Assembly: GCA_963816785.1 (NCBI GenBank)
Contig: CAWFLL010000004.1
Location: 992,001-1,056,000, forward strand
DNA length: 64,000 nt
Reading direction: 5' to 3'
From: VRUE01 sp963816785
Lineage (GTDB): Bacteria > Actinomycetota > Thermoleophilia > Solirubrobacterales > 70-9
The translations under genes were made by a program, and so were the position numbers. Every line of letters starts with the position of its first letter. The stretch's first letter is position 1. The notes under the pieces were generated by a model. It saw only the letters and a list, made by a program, of their open reading frames with translations. It did no database searches and had not been told where the DNA came from. This document shows positions 1 to 10,751 of this stretch, piece after piece.

Positions 1-808
1 GAGGGCGAGGCGGTGGCCGTCTACGGCCCCTGGGGCTGCGGCCGCTGCCGCGCCTGCCGGCTCTCGGCCGAGAACTACTGCGAGCGCCAGGCGGAGATCG
101 GCGCCTTCGGCGGCGGCCTCGGCCTCGACGGCGGCATGGCCGAGTACATGCTCGTCCCCCACTCGCGGCTGCTGCTGCCGCTGGGCGAGCTCGATCCCCG
201 CGACGCCGCTCCCCTGTCCGACGCGGCACTGACCCCCTACCACGCGATCAAGCGCTCGCTGCACCTGCTGGTCCCCGGCTCCACCGCTGTGGTGATCGGC
301 GTCGGCGGGCTCGGCCACATGGGCGTGCAGATCCTGCGAGCGCTCAGCCCGGCCCGGATCGATCGCCGTCGACGTCACTGCCGACAAGCTCGCGACTCGC
401 CCGCGAGGTCGGCGCCGATGAGACGGTCGAGGCGGGTGAGGCGGCGGCCGAGCGGATTCGCGACCTGACCGCCGGCCGCGGCGCCGAGCTGGTGCTCGAC
501 ATGGTCGGCTCTGACGATTCGATCGCCCTCGGCCAGCGCAGATCACCCGATTCGAGAGCCATCTGACCGTCGTCGGGCTGGCCGGAGGGAAATTCGAGTT
601 CGCTTTCGGAGCGCTGCCCTTCGAGGCCCAGCTGACCATCCCCTACTGGGGCAGCGCGGTCGAGCTGGCGGAGGTGCTCGACCTCGCTCGCGCCGGGAAG
701 ATCCGCGCCCACGTCGAGCGCTTCGGGCTCGATCGGGTCGAGGACGCCTACGAGCGAATGCGCGAGGGCACCCTCGACGGCCGGGCGGTGATCTGCCCCC
801 ACGGATGA
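1..808 (+). CDS. Zinc-dependent alcohol dehydrogenase, 5' truncated by window edge
   Basis: Medium-chain NAD(P)-dependent alcohol dehydrogenase, oxidising an alcohol to an aldehyde in the cytoplasm. The visible part starts in the structural-zinc loop: the GCGRCRACRLSAENYC stretch supplies the four cysteines. The Rossmann glycine motif GVGGLGHMG follows at about 295-325, then the coenzyme domain (LVLDMVGSDDS, VVGLAGGKFEF) and the typical C-terminus ending ICPHG at 808. The N-terminal catalytic-zinc region lies left of the window. The reading frame changes near 350 and near 540, so no single frame spans the gene; the protein on either side of each change is normal, which suggests base-call errors rather than decay. 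It lies 20 bp before the TreT-like gene on the same strand. The substrate cannot be told. Confidence 0.8.
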
Positions 809-828
809 TCGCGAGCCGGTGAGGGCGC

Positions 829-2264
829 ATGGCGCGACCCAAGTTCGTCCAGATCCCCCCGCACCGCCTCGATCGGTTCAAGCCGCTGCTGGGCGAGGGC
901 TATGGGCGAGTCGAGGCAGCCGCCGTTCGTGCCCGACGCCTGTTCGAGGGGCGGGCGATCTGGCACGTCAGCTCGACCCTGCGGGGCGGCGGCGTTGCGG
1001 AGATGCTGCGCTCGTTGCTCCCCTACGTGCGGGGGGCCGGCATCGACACCCGTTGGATCGTCCTGCGAGAGCGAGCCGAGTTCTTCGAGCTGACCAAGCG
1101 CCTTCACAACAACCTCCACGGCGACCCCGGCGACGGGGGCCCGCTCGGCGCCGCGGAGCGCGAGCTCTACGAGGAGACGCTCGCGGCAAGCGCCCGCCAC
1201 CTCTCCCCTCTGCTGCAGCCGGGGGACATCGTCTTCCTTCACGACCCCCAGACCGCGGGCTTGCGGCGGCGGCGAAGGCGGCCGGAGCGAGAGTCGTCTG
1301 GCGCTGTCATATCGGGGCCGACCGCCCGGACGAGATCGTCCGGCGCGCCTGGGACTTCCTCGATCCCTACGTTCAAGTGGCGGATGCCTACGTGTTCTCT
1401 CGCCGCGAGTACGTCTGGGAGATGCTCGACCGCGAGCGAGCGTGGGTGGAGGCGCCCTGCATCGACCCCTTCTCGCCCAAGAACCAGGAGCTGGACTCCG
1501 GCTACGGTCGAGGCGATCGTCGGGGCGATCGGACTCGGGCGCAAGCTCGCCCGAGCTCGTGCCCACCTTCACCCGCGCCGACGGCACCCCCGGTCGAGTC
1601 GAGCGCCATGCCGAGATCTTGCAGGAGACGCCACTTCCGGAGGGCGCGCCGGTGGTGGCGCAGATCTCACGCTGGGACCGGCTCAAGGACCACCGCGGCC
1701 TGCTCTCGTGCTTCCACCGCCACCTGGGCGGTGAGGATCTACAACTCTTCCTCGCCGGCGCCGGCGACCACTGCGGTCGCCGACGACCCGGAAGGGGCCT
1801 CCGTCTGGCGCGAGATCGGCGACGCCTGGCGCGAGCTTCCCGCCGAGATTCGAGGCCGAGTCCACCTGGTGAGCCTGCCGATGGACGACCTCGACGAAAA
1901 CGGCGCGATGGTCAACGCCCTGCAGCGCCGGGCCGATGTCGTCGTGCAGAAGAGCATCGCGGAGGGCTTCGGCCTGACCGTCGCCGAGGCGATGTGGAAG
2001 CGGCGGCCGGTGATCGGCACTCGCGTCGGCGGGATTCAGGATCAGATCGTCGATGGGGTCAGCGGGATCCTGGTCGAGGATCCCCGCGACGAGGAGGAAC
2101 TGGCGAGGGCGATCCTCACGGTGACCGCCGATCCCCGCGGCAGCGCCAAGATGGGCGAGGCGGCACACCGGCGTGTCCTCGACCAGTTCCTGGCCGCGAA
2201 CAGGCTGGTCGAGTACGTCGAGCTGCTCGGTCAGATGTCGATCAAGCCGTTCTCGAGCGCGTAG
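829..2264 (+). CDS. treT: Trehalose glycosyltransferring synthase-like GT4 glycosyltransferase
   Basis: GT4 glycosyltransferase close to TreT, which makes trehalose from a nucleotide-glucose and glucose. The N-terminal motif IWHVSSTLRGGGVAEML and the FFELTKRLHNNLHG segment are typical of TreT/trehalose phosphorylase enzymes. The C-terminal GT-B donor site is seen in KSIAEGFGLTVAEAMWKRRP followed by VGGIQDQIVDGVSG. Length, about 478 residues once frames are joined, is slightly longer than usual for TreT. Frame changes are needed near 1255, 1510, 1550 and 1760; all conserved blocks are present, so these are probably sequence errors. The ATG at 829 gives the family N-terminus MARPKFVQ. The last 34 bp overlap the convergent response regulator. 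Trehalose as a stress solute fits the neighbouring stress genes. TreT versus trehalose phosphorylase is not resolved. Confidence 0.75.
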
Positions 2265-2884
2265 CGGGTCAGCTCCCGCCGACTGTCGAGGCCGAGCTTC
2301 TGCTGTACGTGGGAACGGTGGGTCTCGACCGTTCGCACGCTGAGGGAGAGCTGCTCTGCGATCTCACGATTGGTGTAGCCGAGGGCCATCAGCCGCAGAA
2401 CCTCTGTCTCGCGCGGCGAGAGAGTGGGATGCTCGCCGCTGCTCCTGTCGTCCTCGAGGCCGGCCGCCACCGTCGACGGCAGGTACTGCTGACCCTCAGA
2501 GGCAAGGCGCACCGCTTCGATCAGCTCCAGGTGCGCTGCGTCCTTGAGCAGGTAGCCACGCGCCCCGGCGTCGATCGCCCGGCGCGCGAGCGTGAGGTCT
2601 CGTTCCATGGTCAGGAGAACGATCTCGGTCTTGGGCGCCTCCTCCCTCAATCCCGCAACCGCATCGACGGCGAGGCCGTCGGGCATGTTGACGTCGAGGA
2701 TCAGGACGCCGGGTTCCGAGGCGGCGACCGCCGCCCTCGCCGACTTGATGTCATCCGCCTCCCCCACCACCTCGAGGTCGGGCTGTCCTTCCAGCAACGC
2801 CTTCAGGGCGCCGCGGACAACCGCGTGATCGTCGGCGAGAACGATCGTGATCGCCGCGTCGCCGTCCGGTCCGGAACCCGTCAT
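2231..2884 (-). CDS. NarL/LuxR-family response regulator (DosR-like)
   Basis: Two-component response regulator of 217 residues. The receiver domain (about 10-130) has the acidic pair in LADDH, the phospho-acceptor Asp in VLILDVNMPDG and the conserved Lys in GYLLKDA. The C-terminal LuxR-type helix-turn-helix reads LSPRETEVLRLMALGYTNRE. The ATG at 2884 is preferred over one 36 bases upstream because it gives the usual short N-terminus before the first beta strand. It is a paralogue of the regulator at 6506 and diverges from the P-type ATPase at 2973, so the 88-bp gap between them probably holds both promoters. The likely partner is the DosS-like kinase at 7154-8846, since no other kinase is in the window. 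Confidence 0.9.
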   Translation of the reverse strand: MTGSGPDGDAAITIVLADDHAVVRGALKALLEGQPDLEVVGEADDIKSARAAVAASEPGVLILDVNMPDGLAVDAVAGLREEAPKTEIVLLTMERDLTLARRAIDAGARGYLLKDAAHLELIEAVRLASEGQQYLPSTVAAGLEDDRSSGEHPTLSPRETEVLRLMALGYTNREIAEQLSLSVRTVETHRSHVQQKLGLDSRRELTRYALENGLIDI

Positions 2885-2942
2885 TTCGAAGCCAGCGTAA
2901 CGCGGGCAAACAGCGCGCAAAGTGTGGCAATGCCCGGATGCC

Positions 2943-2957
2943 GGGACCCACGGTCAC
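2943..2957. promoter_or_regulatory. Imperfect inverted repeat in the response regulator/ATPase divergent promoter
   Basis: GGGACC-CAC-GGTCAC, an inverted repeat with one mismatch, lies 15 bp before the ATPase start. The GGGAC half-sites recall those bound by mycobacterial DosR, but the spacing is one base longer than the DosR consensus. It is a candidate site only. Confidence 0.25.
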
Positions 2958-2972
2958 GCCTAGCTTGACGGC

Positions 2973-5667
2973 ATGGCGAGCGATGGCGGCAAGGCCATCG
3001 ACCCGAGCGAGCGGATCGACCTTCTCGCTCGCGACCTGCGGACTTCGCTGAATGGTCTCTCCGCTCGAGAGGCCGACCGCCGCCTCCTGAGTCACGGCCC
3101 CAATCGGCTCGAACGGCGCAGGGGACGGGGTTGGCCGCGAGAGCTGGCCCGGCAGTTCACCCACCCGCTGGCGCTGCTGCTCTGGGGAGCCGCCGCACTG
3201 GCCGCGATCGCCGGGATCACGCCGGTCGCTATCGCGGTGGTGGTCGTCATCGTGCTCAATGCCGGCTTTGCATTCGTTCAGGAGCTACAGGCCGAGCGCG
3301 CGGTGGAGGCGCTGCAGAGCTACCTGCCTCACCAGGCCAAGGTCCTTCGCGACGGTCGAGCAACGCAGATCGACGCAGCGCTGCTCGTCCCCGGAGACCT
3401 GCTCCTGATCGAGGAGGGCGACGGGATCTCGGCCGACGCCCACATCGTCGAGGGGGCGATCGAGGTCGACCTCTCGACCCTGACGGGCGAGTCGGTTCCC
3501 GTCTCGCGCTCTGCCGATGCCGGCGGCCCCCACGCTCCGCTCCTGCAGGCGAGGGAGCTTGTCTTCAGCGGCACGAGCTGTACCGGCGGCGAGGCGCGAG
3601 CCCTGGTCTTCGCGACCGGGATGGCGACCGAGCTGGGCAGGATCGCCGCCCTCTCACAGCGGGTCGAGAAGGAGGAGAGCCCGCTGGAACGGCAGGTCAG
3701 GCGGGTCGCCTGGCTGATAGCCGCGATCGCGGTCGTGATGGGCCTCGCCTTCATGCCACTCGCCACCCTCGTCGCCGGGCTTTCCGTCTCGGACTCGATC
3801 GTGTTCGCGATCGGCCTGATCGTCGGCAACGTGCCGGAGGGGCTGCTGCCGGTGATCACCCTCGCCCTCGCGGTGGGCGTGAGGGGCCTGGTGCGGCGAG
3901 GTGCGGTGGTCAAGCGGCTGAGCGCCGTCGAGACCCTGGGCTCGACCGACGTCATCTGCACCGACAAGACCGGCACCCTGACCGAGAACCGGATGCGGGT
4001 GACGCGGGTCTGGGTTGCGGGAGATGAGATCGACCTCGAGCACGGGGTCCCACCCACCAACCACACCTCGACCTCGCTGCTCGACCTGGCGACGGCAATG
4101 GCCGCCTGCAACAACGCCCACGTCGATGAGACGGGCGAGGCAGTCGGCGACCCCACCGAGGCGGCGATGCTCACGACCGCTCGCTCGCTCGGCGTCGACG
4201 AACACGCACAACCGCGCCGCCTCGCCGAGTTCCACTTCGACCCGGTGCTGAAGCGGATGGCGACCGTCGATGCCGAGCGCGGCCGGCTCTGGGTCAACGC
4301 GAAGGGGGCGCCGGAGGCGATCATCGCCCTCTGCACCGACGCCGTCGCACCAGCCGGAACGGTGCCCTTGGACGCCAAGCGGGTGGCCGAAGTCGATGCC
4401 GCCGTCGAGGCCTACGCCGACGCGGGACTGCGCGTGCTGGCCGTCGCCAGGCGCTCGACCGAAACGACTCCCTCGACGCGCGAGGAGGCAGAGCGAGGTC
4501 TGACCCTGCTGGGGCTCGTGGCGATGATCGATCCTCCGCGCCCCGAGGTCACCGAGGCCGTGGCGCGCTGCCACGAGGCGGGGATTCGGATCATCGTCGT
4601 CACCGGGGATCACCCCCGCACCGCTGTCGCCATCGCCCGGCGGATCGGGATCGCCCGCGGGACCCCGCGGGCGATCACCGAGGCGGAGCTCGACGGGATG
4701 AGTGACGCGGAACTCGACGCGGCGCTGCGAGGAGGGAGGCGAGCTGATCTTCGCCCGCAGCACCCCCGAGGCCAAGCTGCGCATCGCCGATGCGCTGCGG
4801 GCTGAGCAGCACGTCGTCGCGATGACCGGCGACGGAGTCAACGACGCCCCGGCGCTGCGAAGCGCCGACATCGGCGTCGCGATGGGCCGCTCTGGGACCG
4901 ACGTCGCCCGCGAGGCCTCGACGATGGTTCTCACCGACGACAACTTCGCCACGATCGTGGCCGCGGTCGCAGCGGGCCGGCGGATCTACGACAACATCCG
5001 CAAGTTCATCTTCTACATCTTCGCCCACGCCACGCCCGAGGTGACGCCCTTCGTCGTCTTCGCGCTTGGGGGTGGCGCCATCCCGCTGCCGCTGACCGTG
5101 ATGCAGCTGCTGGCGATTCGACGTCGGCACCGAGACGCTGCCTGCCCTGGCGCTCGGGCGAGGAGGCGGCCGAGCCGGGCATCATGCGGCGGCGGCCACG
5201 CCGCCGCTCGGAGGGGATCATCCGTCGCTCGATGCTGCTCCGTGCCTGGGTCTTCTTCGGGGCTGATCGCTGCGGCACTGGAGATGGCTGCCTTCTTCTA
5301 CGTGCTCCTGCGCTCCGGCTGGAGCCCGGGAGACCCCACCGATGAGGGCGCCTCGCTTCACCACGCCTACCAGCAGGCGACGACGATGACCTTCCTCAGC
5401 ATGGTCGCCTGCCAGGTCGGCACCGCGTTCGCGGCGCGGACCGAGCGCGCATCGCTTCGCTCGATCGGCTTCTTCAGCAATCGCCTGCTGCTCTGGGGAA
5501 TCGCCTTCGAGCTGGCACTGGCGGCGATCCTGATCTACGTCCCGGTCTTTCAGGATCTGCTCGGGACCGCCGCTCTCCCCTTGAAGGACCTGCTGCTGGT
5601 CGCGCCCTTCCCGTTCATCGTCTGGGGGGCCGATGAGCTGCGACGATGGAAGATCAGGCGCGGCTAG
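2973..5667 (+). CDS. P2-type cation-transporting ATPase (CtpF/PMA-like)
   Basis: ATP-driven cation pump of the plasma membrane, about 900 residues. It has the N-terminal cation-ATPase domain, two helices (LALLLWGAAALAAIAGI), the actuator motif LTGESVPV, the helix-4 signature NVPEGLLPVI typical of P2 (Ca2+ or Na+/K+-like) pumps, the phosphorylation site CTDKTGTLT, and the hinge motif TGDGVNDAPAL. C-terminal helices run to 5667. Frame shifts occur near 4730 and between 5115 and 5260, the second covering the GTETLPALALG-type helix-6 region; all motifs survive. The ATG at 2973 gives a normal N-terminus. Mycobacterial CtpF of this class belongs to the DosR regulon, matching the neighbouring kinase and regulators. 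The ion (Ca2+, Na+ or other) cannot be told. The 3' end overlaps arcC by 14 bp. Confidence 0.88.
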
Positions 5668-6388
5668 GGGCGATCTGAGTCCCGTCGGCACCGCGCACTA
5701 TCTGCACGGCATTCGTGAGGTTCCCGATCGCGGCACGACGCCCCGTCGCCTCGACAAAGCGACACGCCGCCTCCACCTTCGGTCCCATCGAGCGAGGCTC
5801 GAAGTTGTGTTCGCGGAGCTCGGCGGGGGAGGCGCTGCCCAAGGTGGACTCGTAGTCGAAGCCCCAGCCGAGATGCACGGCATCGACGTCAGTCAGCATC
5901 AGGAACAGGTCGGCGTCGAGACGGCGGGCCAAGAGCGCAGCGGTGAGATCCTCGTCGATCACGGCCTCGACGCCACGCATCGTGCCCCTGGGGTCGACGG
6001 TGATCGGTATCCCTCCCGCACCCGCGCAGATGACCACCACTCCCGCGTCTATCAACGTCCGCAGGCTTCGCAGCTCGACGATCGCATGGGGCTCCAGCGA
6101 GGGCACCGAGTCCGATGAGGCGATCGAAGTCAGGATCGTCCGCGCTGACCACGACCTGGGAGAGGACCGTGATCACGTCGCGGTCGCGAGCGCGTTTCGC
6201 AGCGCCAGCTCGAGCATGCCGGTCGAGCTCGCGGGCCGCTCCCGTGGGTGATCACCACCTCGTGCTCGTCGGCAATCTCTGGCCAACGTCTCCGCCGCAG
6301 CTTCCACATTGCGCTGCGGGGCGCCGGCCTCCGCCGCTGCTCCGCCTCGTAACAGCGCGTTGCCGCCCAAGGCGATCAGTATTCGCAT
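5654..6388 (-). CDS. arcC: Carbamate kinase, shortened in the middle
   Basis: Carbamate kinase, making ATP from carbamoyl phosphate and ADP, usually the last step of arginine or agmatine fermentation. The N-terminus MRILIALGGNALLRGG (start 6388) and the C-terminal blocks VVICAGAGGIPI, VIDEDLTAALLA, LMLTDVDAV and GPKVEAACRFVE are all diagnostic. Frame shifts lie near 6110 and 6200-6290. The joined coding length is about 245 residues, against roughly 310 for the family. The missing part lies between ADDPDF and VPSLEP, which is the mobile flap subdomain. This may be a real internal deletion or an assembly deletion; if real, the enzyme is probably inactive. No arcA or arcB is in view. Confidence 0.8.
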
Positions 6389-6505
6389 CACCAACAGGCT
6401 CCCGAATCCAGTGCCCGCACTCCATCGGGCCAAAGCCACACTCGGGCATGCGGAATCGCACCGGGTGGGTGCGTGGCAGACTGGACTTCCGAGGCACCCG
6501 GATGG

Positions 6506-7333
6506 ATGAGCGAGCAGCAGATAAGCGTTGTCCTGGCCGACGATCACAACGTGATCCGCGCCGGCCTGCGGAGCATGCTCGAAGGAGAGGCGGACCTGCG
6601 CGTCATCGGCGAGGCCGCCGACGCGTCCGCGGCCGCCAAGCTCGCCAGCGACCGCCGTCCCGACGTGCTCGTGCTCGACCTGCAGATGCCCGGCGCCGAT
6701 CCCGCCCGCGACATCCAGGGCCTGCGCGAGAACGTCCCCGAGACCGCGATCGTCGTGCTGACGATGCAGAGCGATCCTCGCAAGGCGCGCGACCTGCTCC
6801 GAGCCGGCGCCGCCGGCTACGTCCTCAAGCAGGCCGCCGAGCGCAAGCTGACCGAGGCGATCAGGATCGCCGCCGGGGGCGGCTCATACATCGACCCCGA
6901 GCTGGGCGGAGCGCTGGCGAAACTCGAGGCCGACCCGCTGGAGTCGCTGAGCGAGCGCGAGCGCGAGCTGCTGCGGCTGCTGGCGCTCGGCCACACCAAC
7001 CGCGAGATCGGCGAGCGGCTCTTCCTCAGCGTGCGGGCGATCGAGGTCAACCGCGCCAAGCTGCTGGAGAAGCTCGGAATCGAGTCGCGCCCCGACCTGG
7101 TCCGCTTCGCGATCGCCCACGGCGTGATCGAGGCGGCGAAGCGGCACCTGAGCCTAGCCCGCTGCAACGGGACCCAAGCCGAGATCCGCGTCCCGCCCTC
7201 GGGCTCGGAGCGGACCTCGATCTCGCCGCCCAGCAGTTCGATCCGCTCGCGCATCCCGATCAGGCCGCGGCCCCCGGCGACGGAGTCTGGGTCGAATCCA
7301 CAGCCATCGTCCTCGACGGCGATCCGCACCTGA
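6506..7333 (+). CDS. NarL/LuxR-family response regulator, second copy
   Basis: Response regulator paralogous to that at 2231-2884. The receiver domain contains LADDHNVIRAGL, the phospho-acceptor in VLVLDLQMPGAD and the Lys in GYVLKQA; the LuxR-type helix-turn-helix is at LSERERELLRLLALGHTNRE. MSEQQ at 6506 is the best start, as the upstream in-frame extension is not conserved in style. The family length of about 215 residues would end near 7151, where a TGA stands one frame over. The reading frame as given instead runs on to 7333, antisense to the kinase gene, so a one-base error near 7140 is likely and the last 60 residues are probably false. It faces the kinase tail to tail and is probably one of its two targets. 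Confidence 0.85.
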   Translation: MSEQQISVVLADDHNVIRAGLRSMLEGEADLRVIGEAADASAAAKLASDRRPDVLVLDLQMPGADPARDIQGLRENVPETAIVVLTMQSDPRKARDLLRAGAAGYVLKQAAERKLTEAIRIAAGGGSYIDPELGGALAKLEADPLESLSERERELLRLLALGHTNREIGERLFLSVRAIEVNRAKLLEKLGIESRPDLVRFAIAHGVIEAAKRHLSLARCNGTQAEIRVPPSGSERTSISPPSSSIRSRIPIRPRPPATESGSNPQPSSSTAIRT

Positions 7334-8846
7334 TGGTCGACCAAGCGGGCGGACACGTTGGCGCTGGTGGCCGAAGCGTGCTTGAGCACGTTGTTGAGCG
7401 CCTCCTGCACCAGGCGGTAGACGACCCGCTCCTCCTCGCCGTCTCAGCTTCTCGGCGATCTCGATCTCGGTCTCGACGTCGAAGCCACCGCGGGCCGAGC
7501 ACTCCTCGGCCAGCGCCTCCAGGGCGCCGGCGAGACCGAGGCGCTCCAGCGAGGCCGGACGCAGGTCGTTGATCAGCCGGCTCAGCTCGTTGATCTGGTC
7601 CTCGAGGCGCTCGACCGTCTCCTCGGCGGCCCTCTCGATCCGCTCGCGCTCGATCCGCCCCTTCGCCCTGAAGCGCGGTCGCGAGGGAGATGCGGATCGC
7701 GGCCAGGCCCTGCAGGGCGTCGTCGTGCAGCTCCTGGGCCCAGCGCTGGCGCTCGCGCTCGCCGATCTCGACCTGCTGCTGCAGGCGCTCGGACTCGACC
7801 GCTCTGCGCGGTGGCGACCGCGGTCGCGGCGCTGGTCGCAAACGCCTGCAGGAGGCGCAGGTCCTCCTCGTCGAAGTCCGTGCCGCCCGGCTTCGCGGTC
7901 GAGCGCGACGAGCGTCCCGACCGCGTAGCCGCGGAAGAGCAGCGGGACCACCAGGGCGGCTTCGGCGCCGAGCCGCTCGCGCAAGCCGCGCCTCCGAGGG
8001 CGGCGACGCCGCGCTCGAGGTGCTGGGCGACCCGCTCCTGCATCGCCGCCTGGAAGACCGCGTCCTCGGTCGGGATCGTCAGGTCGCTCCACCTCGCTCG
8101 CCGACCTCCCCGGCCTGCGCAGCGACGACGAGGCTGCCCGCCGCGCCGCAGCAGGACGAGCAGCGTCCTGGCCTCGACCAGCGCGCGGGCGCGCTTGACG
8201 ATCAGGTCGAGCACCCGGTCGACGTCGGTCTCGCCGCCGACCGCGCGGGCGATGTCGACCGAGGTCTCGGCCCGTCGCAGCGCCTGCTCGACCTCCGCCT
8301 CGCGTTCGCTCAGGCTGGTGTAGAGGCGGGCGTTCTCGATCGCGATCCCGGCCCAGGTCGCCAGCGTCCTCGCCGCCTCCTCGTCGTCGTCGTCGAACTC
8401 CTCGCCGCCCTGCTTCTCGGTCATGTAGAGGTTGCCGTAGGTCTCGCCGCGAACCGTGATCGGCACGCCGAGGAAGGAGTGCATCGGAGGGTGGCCGGGC
8501 GGGAAAGCCGTAGGCGTGAGGATGCTCGTTGACGTCGCGCAGCCGCAGCGGCACCGGCTCGCGGATCAGCTCGCCGAGGACGCCGCGCCCACGCGGCAGG
8601 TTGCCGATCGCCCGCTTGGTCTCGTCGTCGATCCCGAGGTAGATGAAGCGCTCCAGCTCCGTGCTGCTCGCGGTCGAGCACACCCAGCGCCGCGTACTCG
8701 GCCGAGGTGAGCTCGCGCGCCGCCTCGACCACCGAGCGCAGCACCGCCTCGAGGTCCAGCTCCGAGAGCAGAGCGGTGCCGACGTCGATCAGCCGCCTGA
8801 AGCGCTCTTCCTGAGTCTGGCTCTGCGACTGGTCAGGCAAATCCAT
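7154..8846 (-). CDS. DosS/DevS-like sensor histidine kinase (GAF-GAF-HisKA_3-HATPase)
   Basis: Cytoplasmic sensor kinase of about 560 residues starting MDLPDQ at 8846. GAF-A runs from RLIDVGTALLSELDLEAV to AGIAIENARLY. Its centre, LPRGRGVLGELIREP then GFPPGHPPMHSFLGVP (after removing one base near 8500), matches mycobacterial DosS and DosT closely, including the histidine that binds haem there. GAF-B starts at SVDIARAVGGETDVDRVLDL. The HisKA_3 phospho-acceptor is in QELHDDALQGLAAIRISL, and the ATP-binding domain shows QEALNNVLKHA, DDGCGFDPD and GLIGMRERIELLGG. Frame shifts near 7450, 7670, 7850, 8100, 8500 and 8670 split it. It probably phosphorylates the NarL regulators at 2231 and 6506. A sensing role for O2, CO/NO or redox is inferred from family resemblance. 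Confidence 0.82.
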
Positions 8847-8889
8847 CTTCAGATCATGCACCGATTTGCGCCAGCAAAGCCACCGTGGC

Positions 8890-9673
8890 TCAGGCGGCCA
8901 GATCGCGGCGCTCGAACAGCCAGGCGCCGAGCGCCGGCGAGCGCGACCGCGACCGCGGTCGACGCCGGCGAAGGCGAGCGGGTCGATCCCGTCCTCGATC
9001 GCGTTGCCGTAGTACTTGAAGACCGAGCCGTAGCGGATCCAGTCGAGGCCGGTGTCGAGGCGGCCGATCAGGTCGACCACGTACATCGCCACCAGCACGC
9101 CGGCGACCGAGCCGGTGACGACGCTGGTCCGCAGCGAGAAGCCGGTGACGACGACACCGAGGCCGGCGAAGAGCAGCGCCAGCGGCCAGACGTTGGCGAA
9201 GCCGGCGAGGGCCGGACCGAAGGCGAGGCCGGCACCGGCCAGCCAGCTGCCGAGCATGGTCAGCAGCAGCGAGACGACGAGCACCGCGGCCAGCTCGACC
9301 GCGGTAGCGGCGAAGCCCGAGCCGACGAGGCGCCGACGCGAGACCGGCGCGGAGAGCAGTACGTCGAGGCGGCCGCTTTCGGCGGCGCCGGAGAGCCCGC
9401 TGGCGATCGAGCGCACCGCGAGGTAGCCGAGCGCCAGCGGCACGATCAGGCTCAGCATCTCGGCCTCCAGGTACTGCTCGACGGTCGCCAGTTCGCCGAT
9501 CCCGAAAGCTTCCTTCAGCGACGGCGGGATAGTCGCGGATCGCTTTGCCGAGCGCGTCTTCGACCGAGGGGAAGATGGCGACGATGAAGGCCGACATCAG
9601 GCCGATCGGCAGGCCCCAGGCGAGCAGCGCGCGGCGGCGGTCGCGGAGCTGGCTGAGCGATCAGCCCGGTCAT
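8890..9673 (-). CDS. ABC-2 type exporter permease
   Basis: Membrane permease of an ABC exporter, about 260 residues with six predicted helices. Recognisable stretches are LLAWGLPIGLMSAFIVAIFP, then LSLIVPLALGYLAVRSIASG, the loop ESGRLDVLLSAPVSRRRLVG typical of ABC-2 drug or lipid exporters, and FSLRTSVVTGSVAGVLVAMYVV. The C-terminus is GAWLFERRDLAA. The ATG at 9673 overlaps the end of the ATPase gene. Frame shifts near 9655, 9530 and 8950 are needed to join the protein. Substrate unknown; relatives often lie in two-gene operons for drug or antibiotic export. Confidence 0.75.
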
Positions 9674-10569
9674 CCGTCCCTCGCCCTCCTCGTAGTAGGT
9701 GAGGAAGACCTCCTCCAGGGTCGGATGGGCGAATTCGAGGTCGGCGACCGTGTGACGGGAGATCGCCTTGACCACAGCGTCGAGGTCGCCGGAGACGTGG
9801 AACGAGACCCGGCCGTCCTCGGCGCTGAGATCGCTGACGCCGGGGATCGCACGCAGCTCCTCCAGATCGATCGGCTCGGCGAACTCGACCGAGGCGCGGC
9901 GCTGCGTCTTGCCGAGCAGGTCGGCGACCCGCTCGACCGCGATCAGCCCGCCGTCGCGGATGATCCCGACCCGGTCGCAGACCCGCTCGACCTCGTCCAG
10001 CTCGTGCGAGGAGATGAGGACGGCGCAGCCACGCTCGCGTTCCTCGCGCGACGAGGGCGAGGAACTCCTCCTGCATCAGCGGGTCGAGGCCGCTGGTCGG
10101 CTCGTCGAGGATCAGCAGCTCGGGCTCGTGGAAGAGAGCCAGGATCAGCCCGACCTTCTGGCGGTTGCCGCGCGAGAGCTGACCCAGCGGGCGGTCGAGG
10201 TCGGCCCGGAAGCGCCGGGCGAGCGCCTCGGCGCGGCCGAGGTCGCTCGACCCCGCGCAGGCGGGCGAGCAGCGCCAGGGCCTCGCGCCCGCTGGCCTGC
10301 TTGCCGTAGCCGAAGTCGCCGGGCAGGTTGCCGAGCCGGGCGCGGATCGCGACGCTGTCGCGGCGGCTGTCGAGGCCGAAGATGCGGGCGCTGCCGCGGG
10401 TCGGGTGCAGCATGTCGAGCAGGGTGCGGATCGCGGTCGTCTTGCCGGCCCCGTTGGGCCCGAGAAGGCCGAAGACCTCACCGGCCTGCACCGAGAACGT
10501 CACGTCCTCGATGCCGCGCCCGCTGCTGCCGTAGAGCTTGGTCAGCCCGTCGGTCTCGATCACCGCCAT
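9670..10569 (-). CDS. ABC exporter ATP-binding protein
   Basis: ATPase subunit paired with the permease just downstream. Walker A is GLLGPNGAGKTTAIRTLL, the signature LSRGNRQKVGLILAL, and Walker B LLILDEPTSGLDPLMQ. The C-terminal extension LEFAHPTLEEVFLTYYEEGEG is the DrrA-type tail. Start ATG at 10569 (MAVIETDGLTKLYG). Frame shifts occur near 10250, 10050 and 9900. The exact stop is uncertain: the tail reads in frame into the permease start, while a TGA at 9670 is one frame away, so I place the end there with the usual ATGA-type overlap. Substrate unknown. Confidence 0.8.
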
Positions 10570-10751
10570 GCGCTCATGCTCTCAGCCCGCAGCCGGCGCG
10601 TGACTGCTGCCATTCCCACCGGATGGATATCGGGGTCCAGCCGCTCCCATCGGTGCGGTGTTTCCCGGATGGCCGACACCGGTGCCTCCCATAGATTCGA
10701 TCGAGAGTCGTTGGCCCCTGGCAATTACGGCAATCCCAGAAGGAGAGCAGC

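Noticed and set aside
5889..6251. Separate small genes on both strands inside arcC
   Set aside because: They are shadow frames of the split carbamate kinase and show no family blocks.
7154..7333. A true 180-bp antisense overlap between response regulator and kinase
   Set aside because: Family length ends the regulator near 7151, where a stop stands one frame over; a base error explains it.
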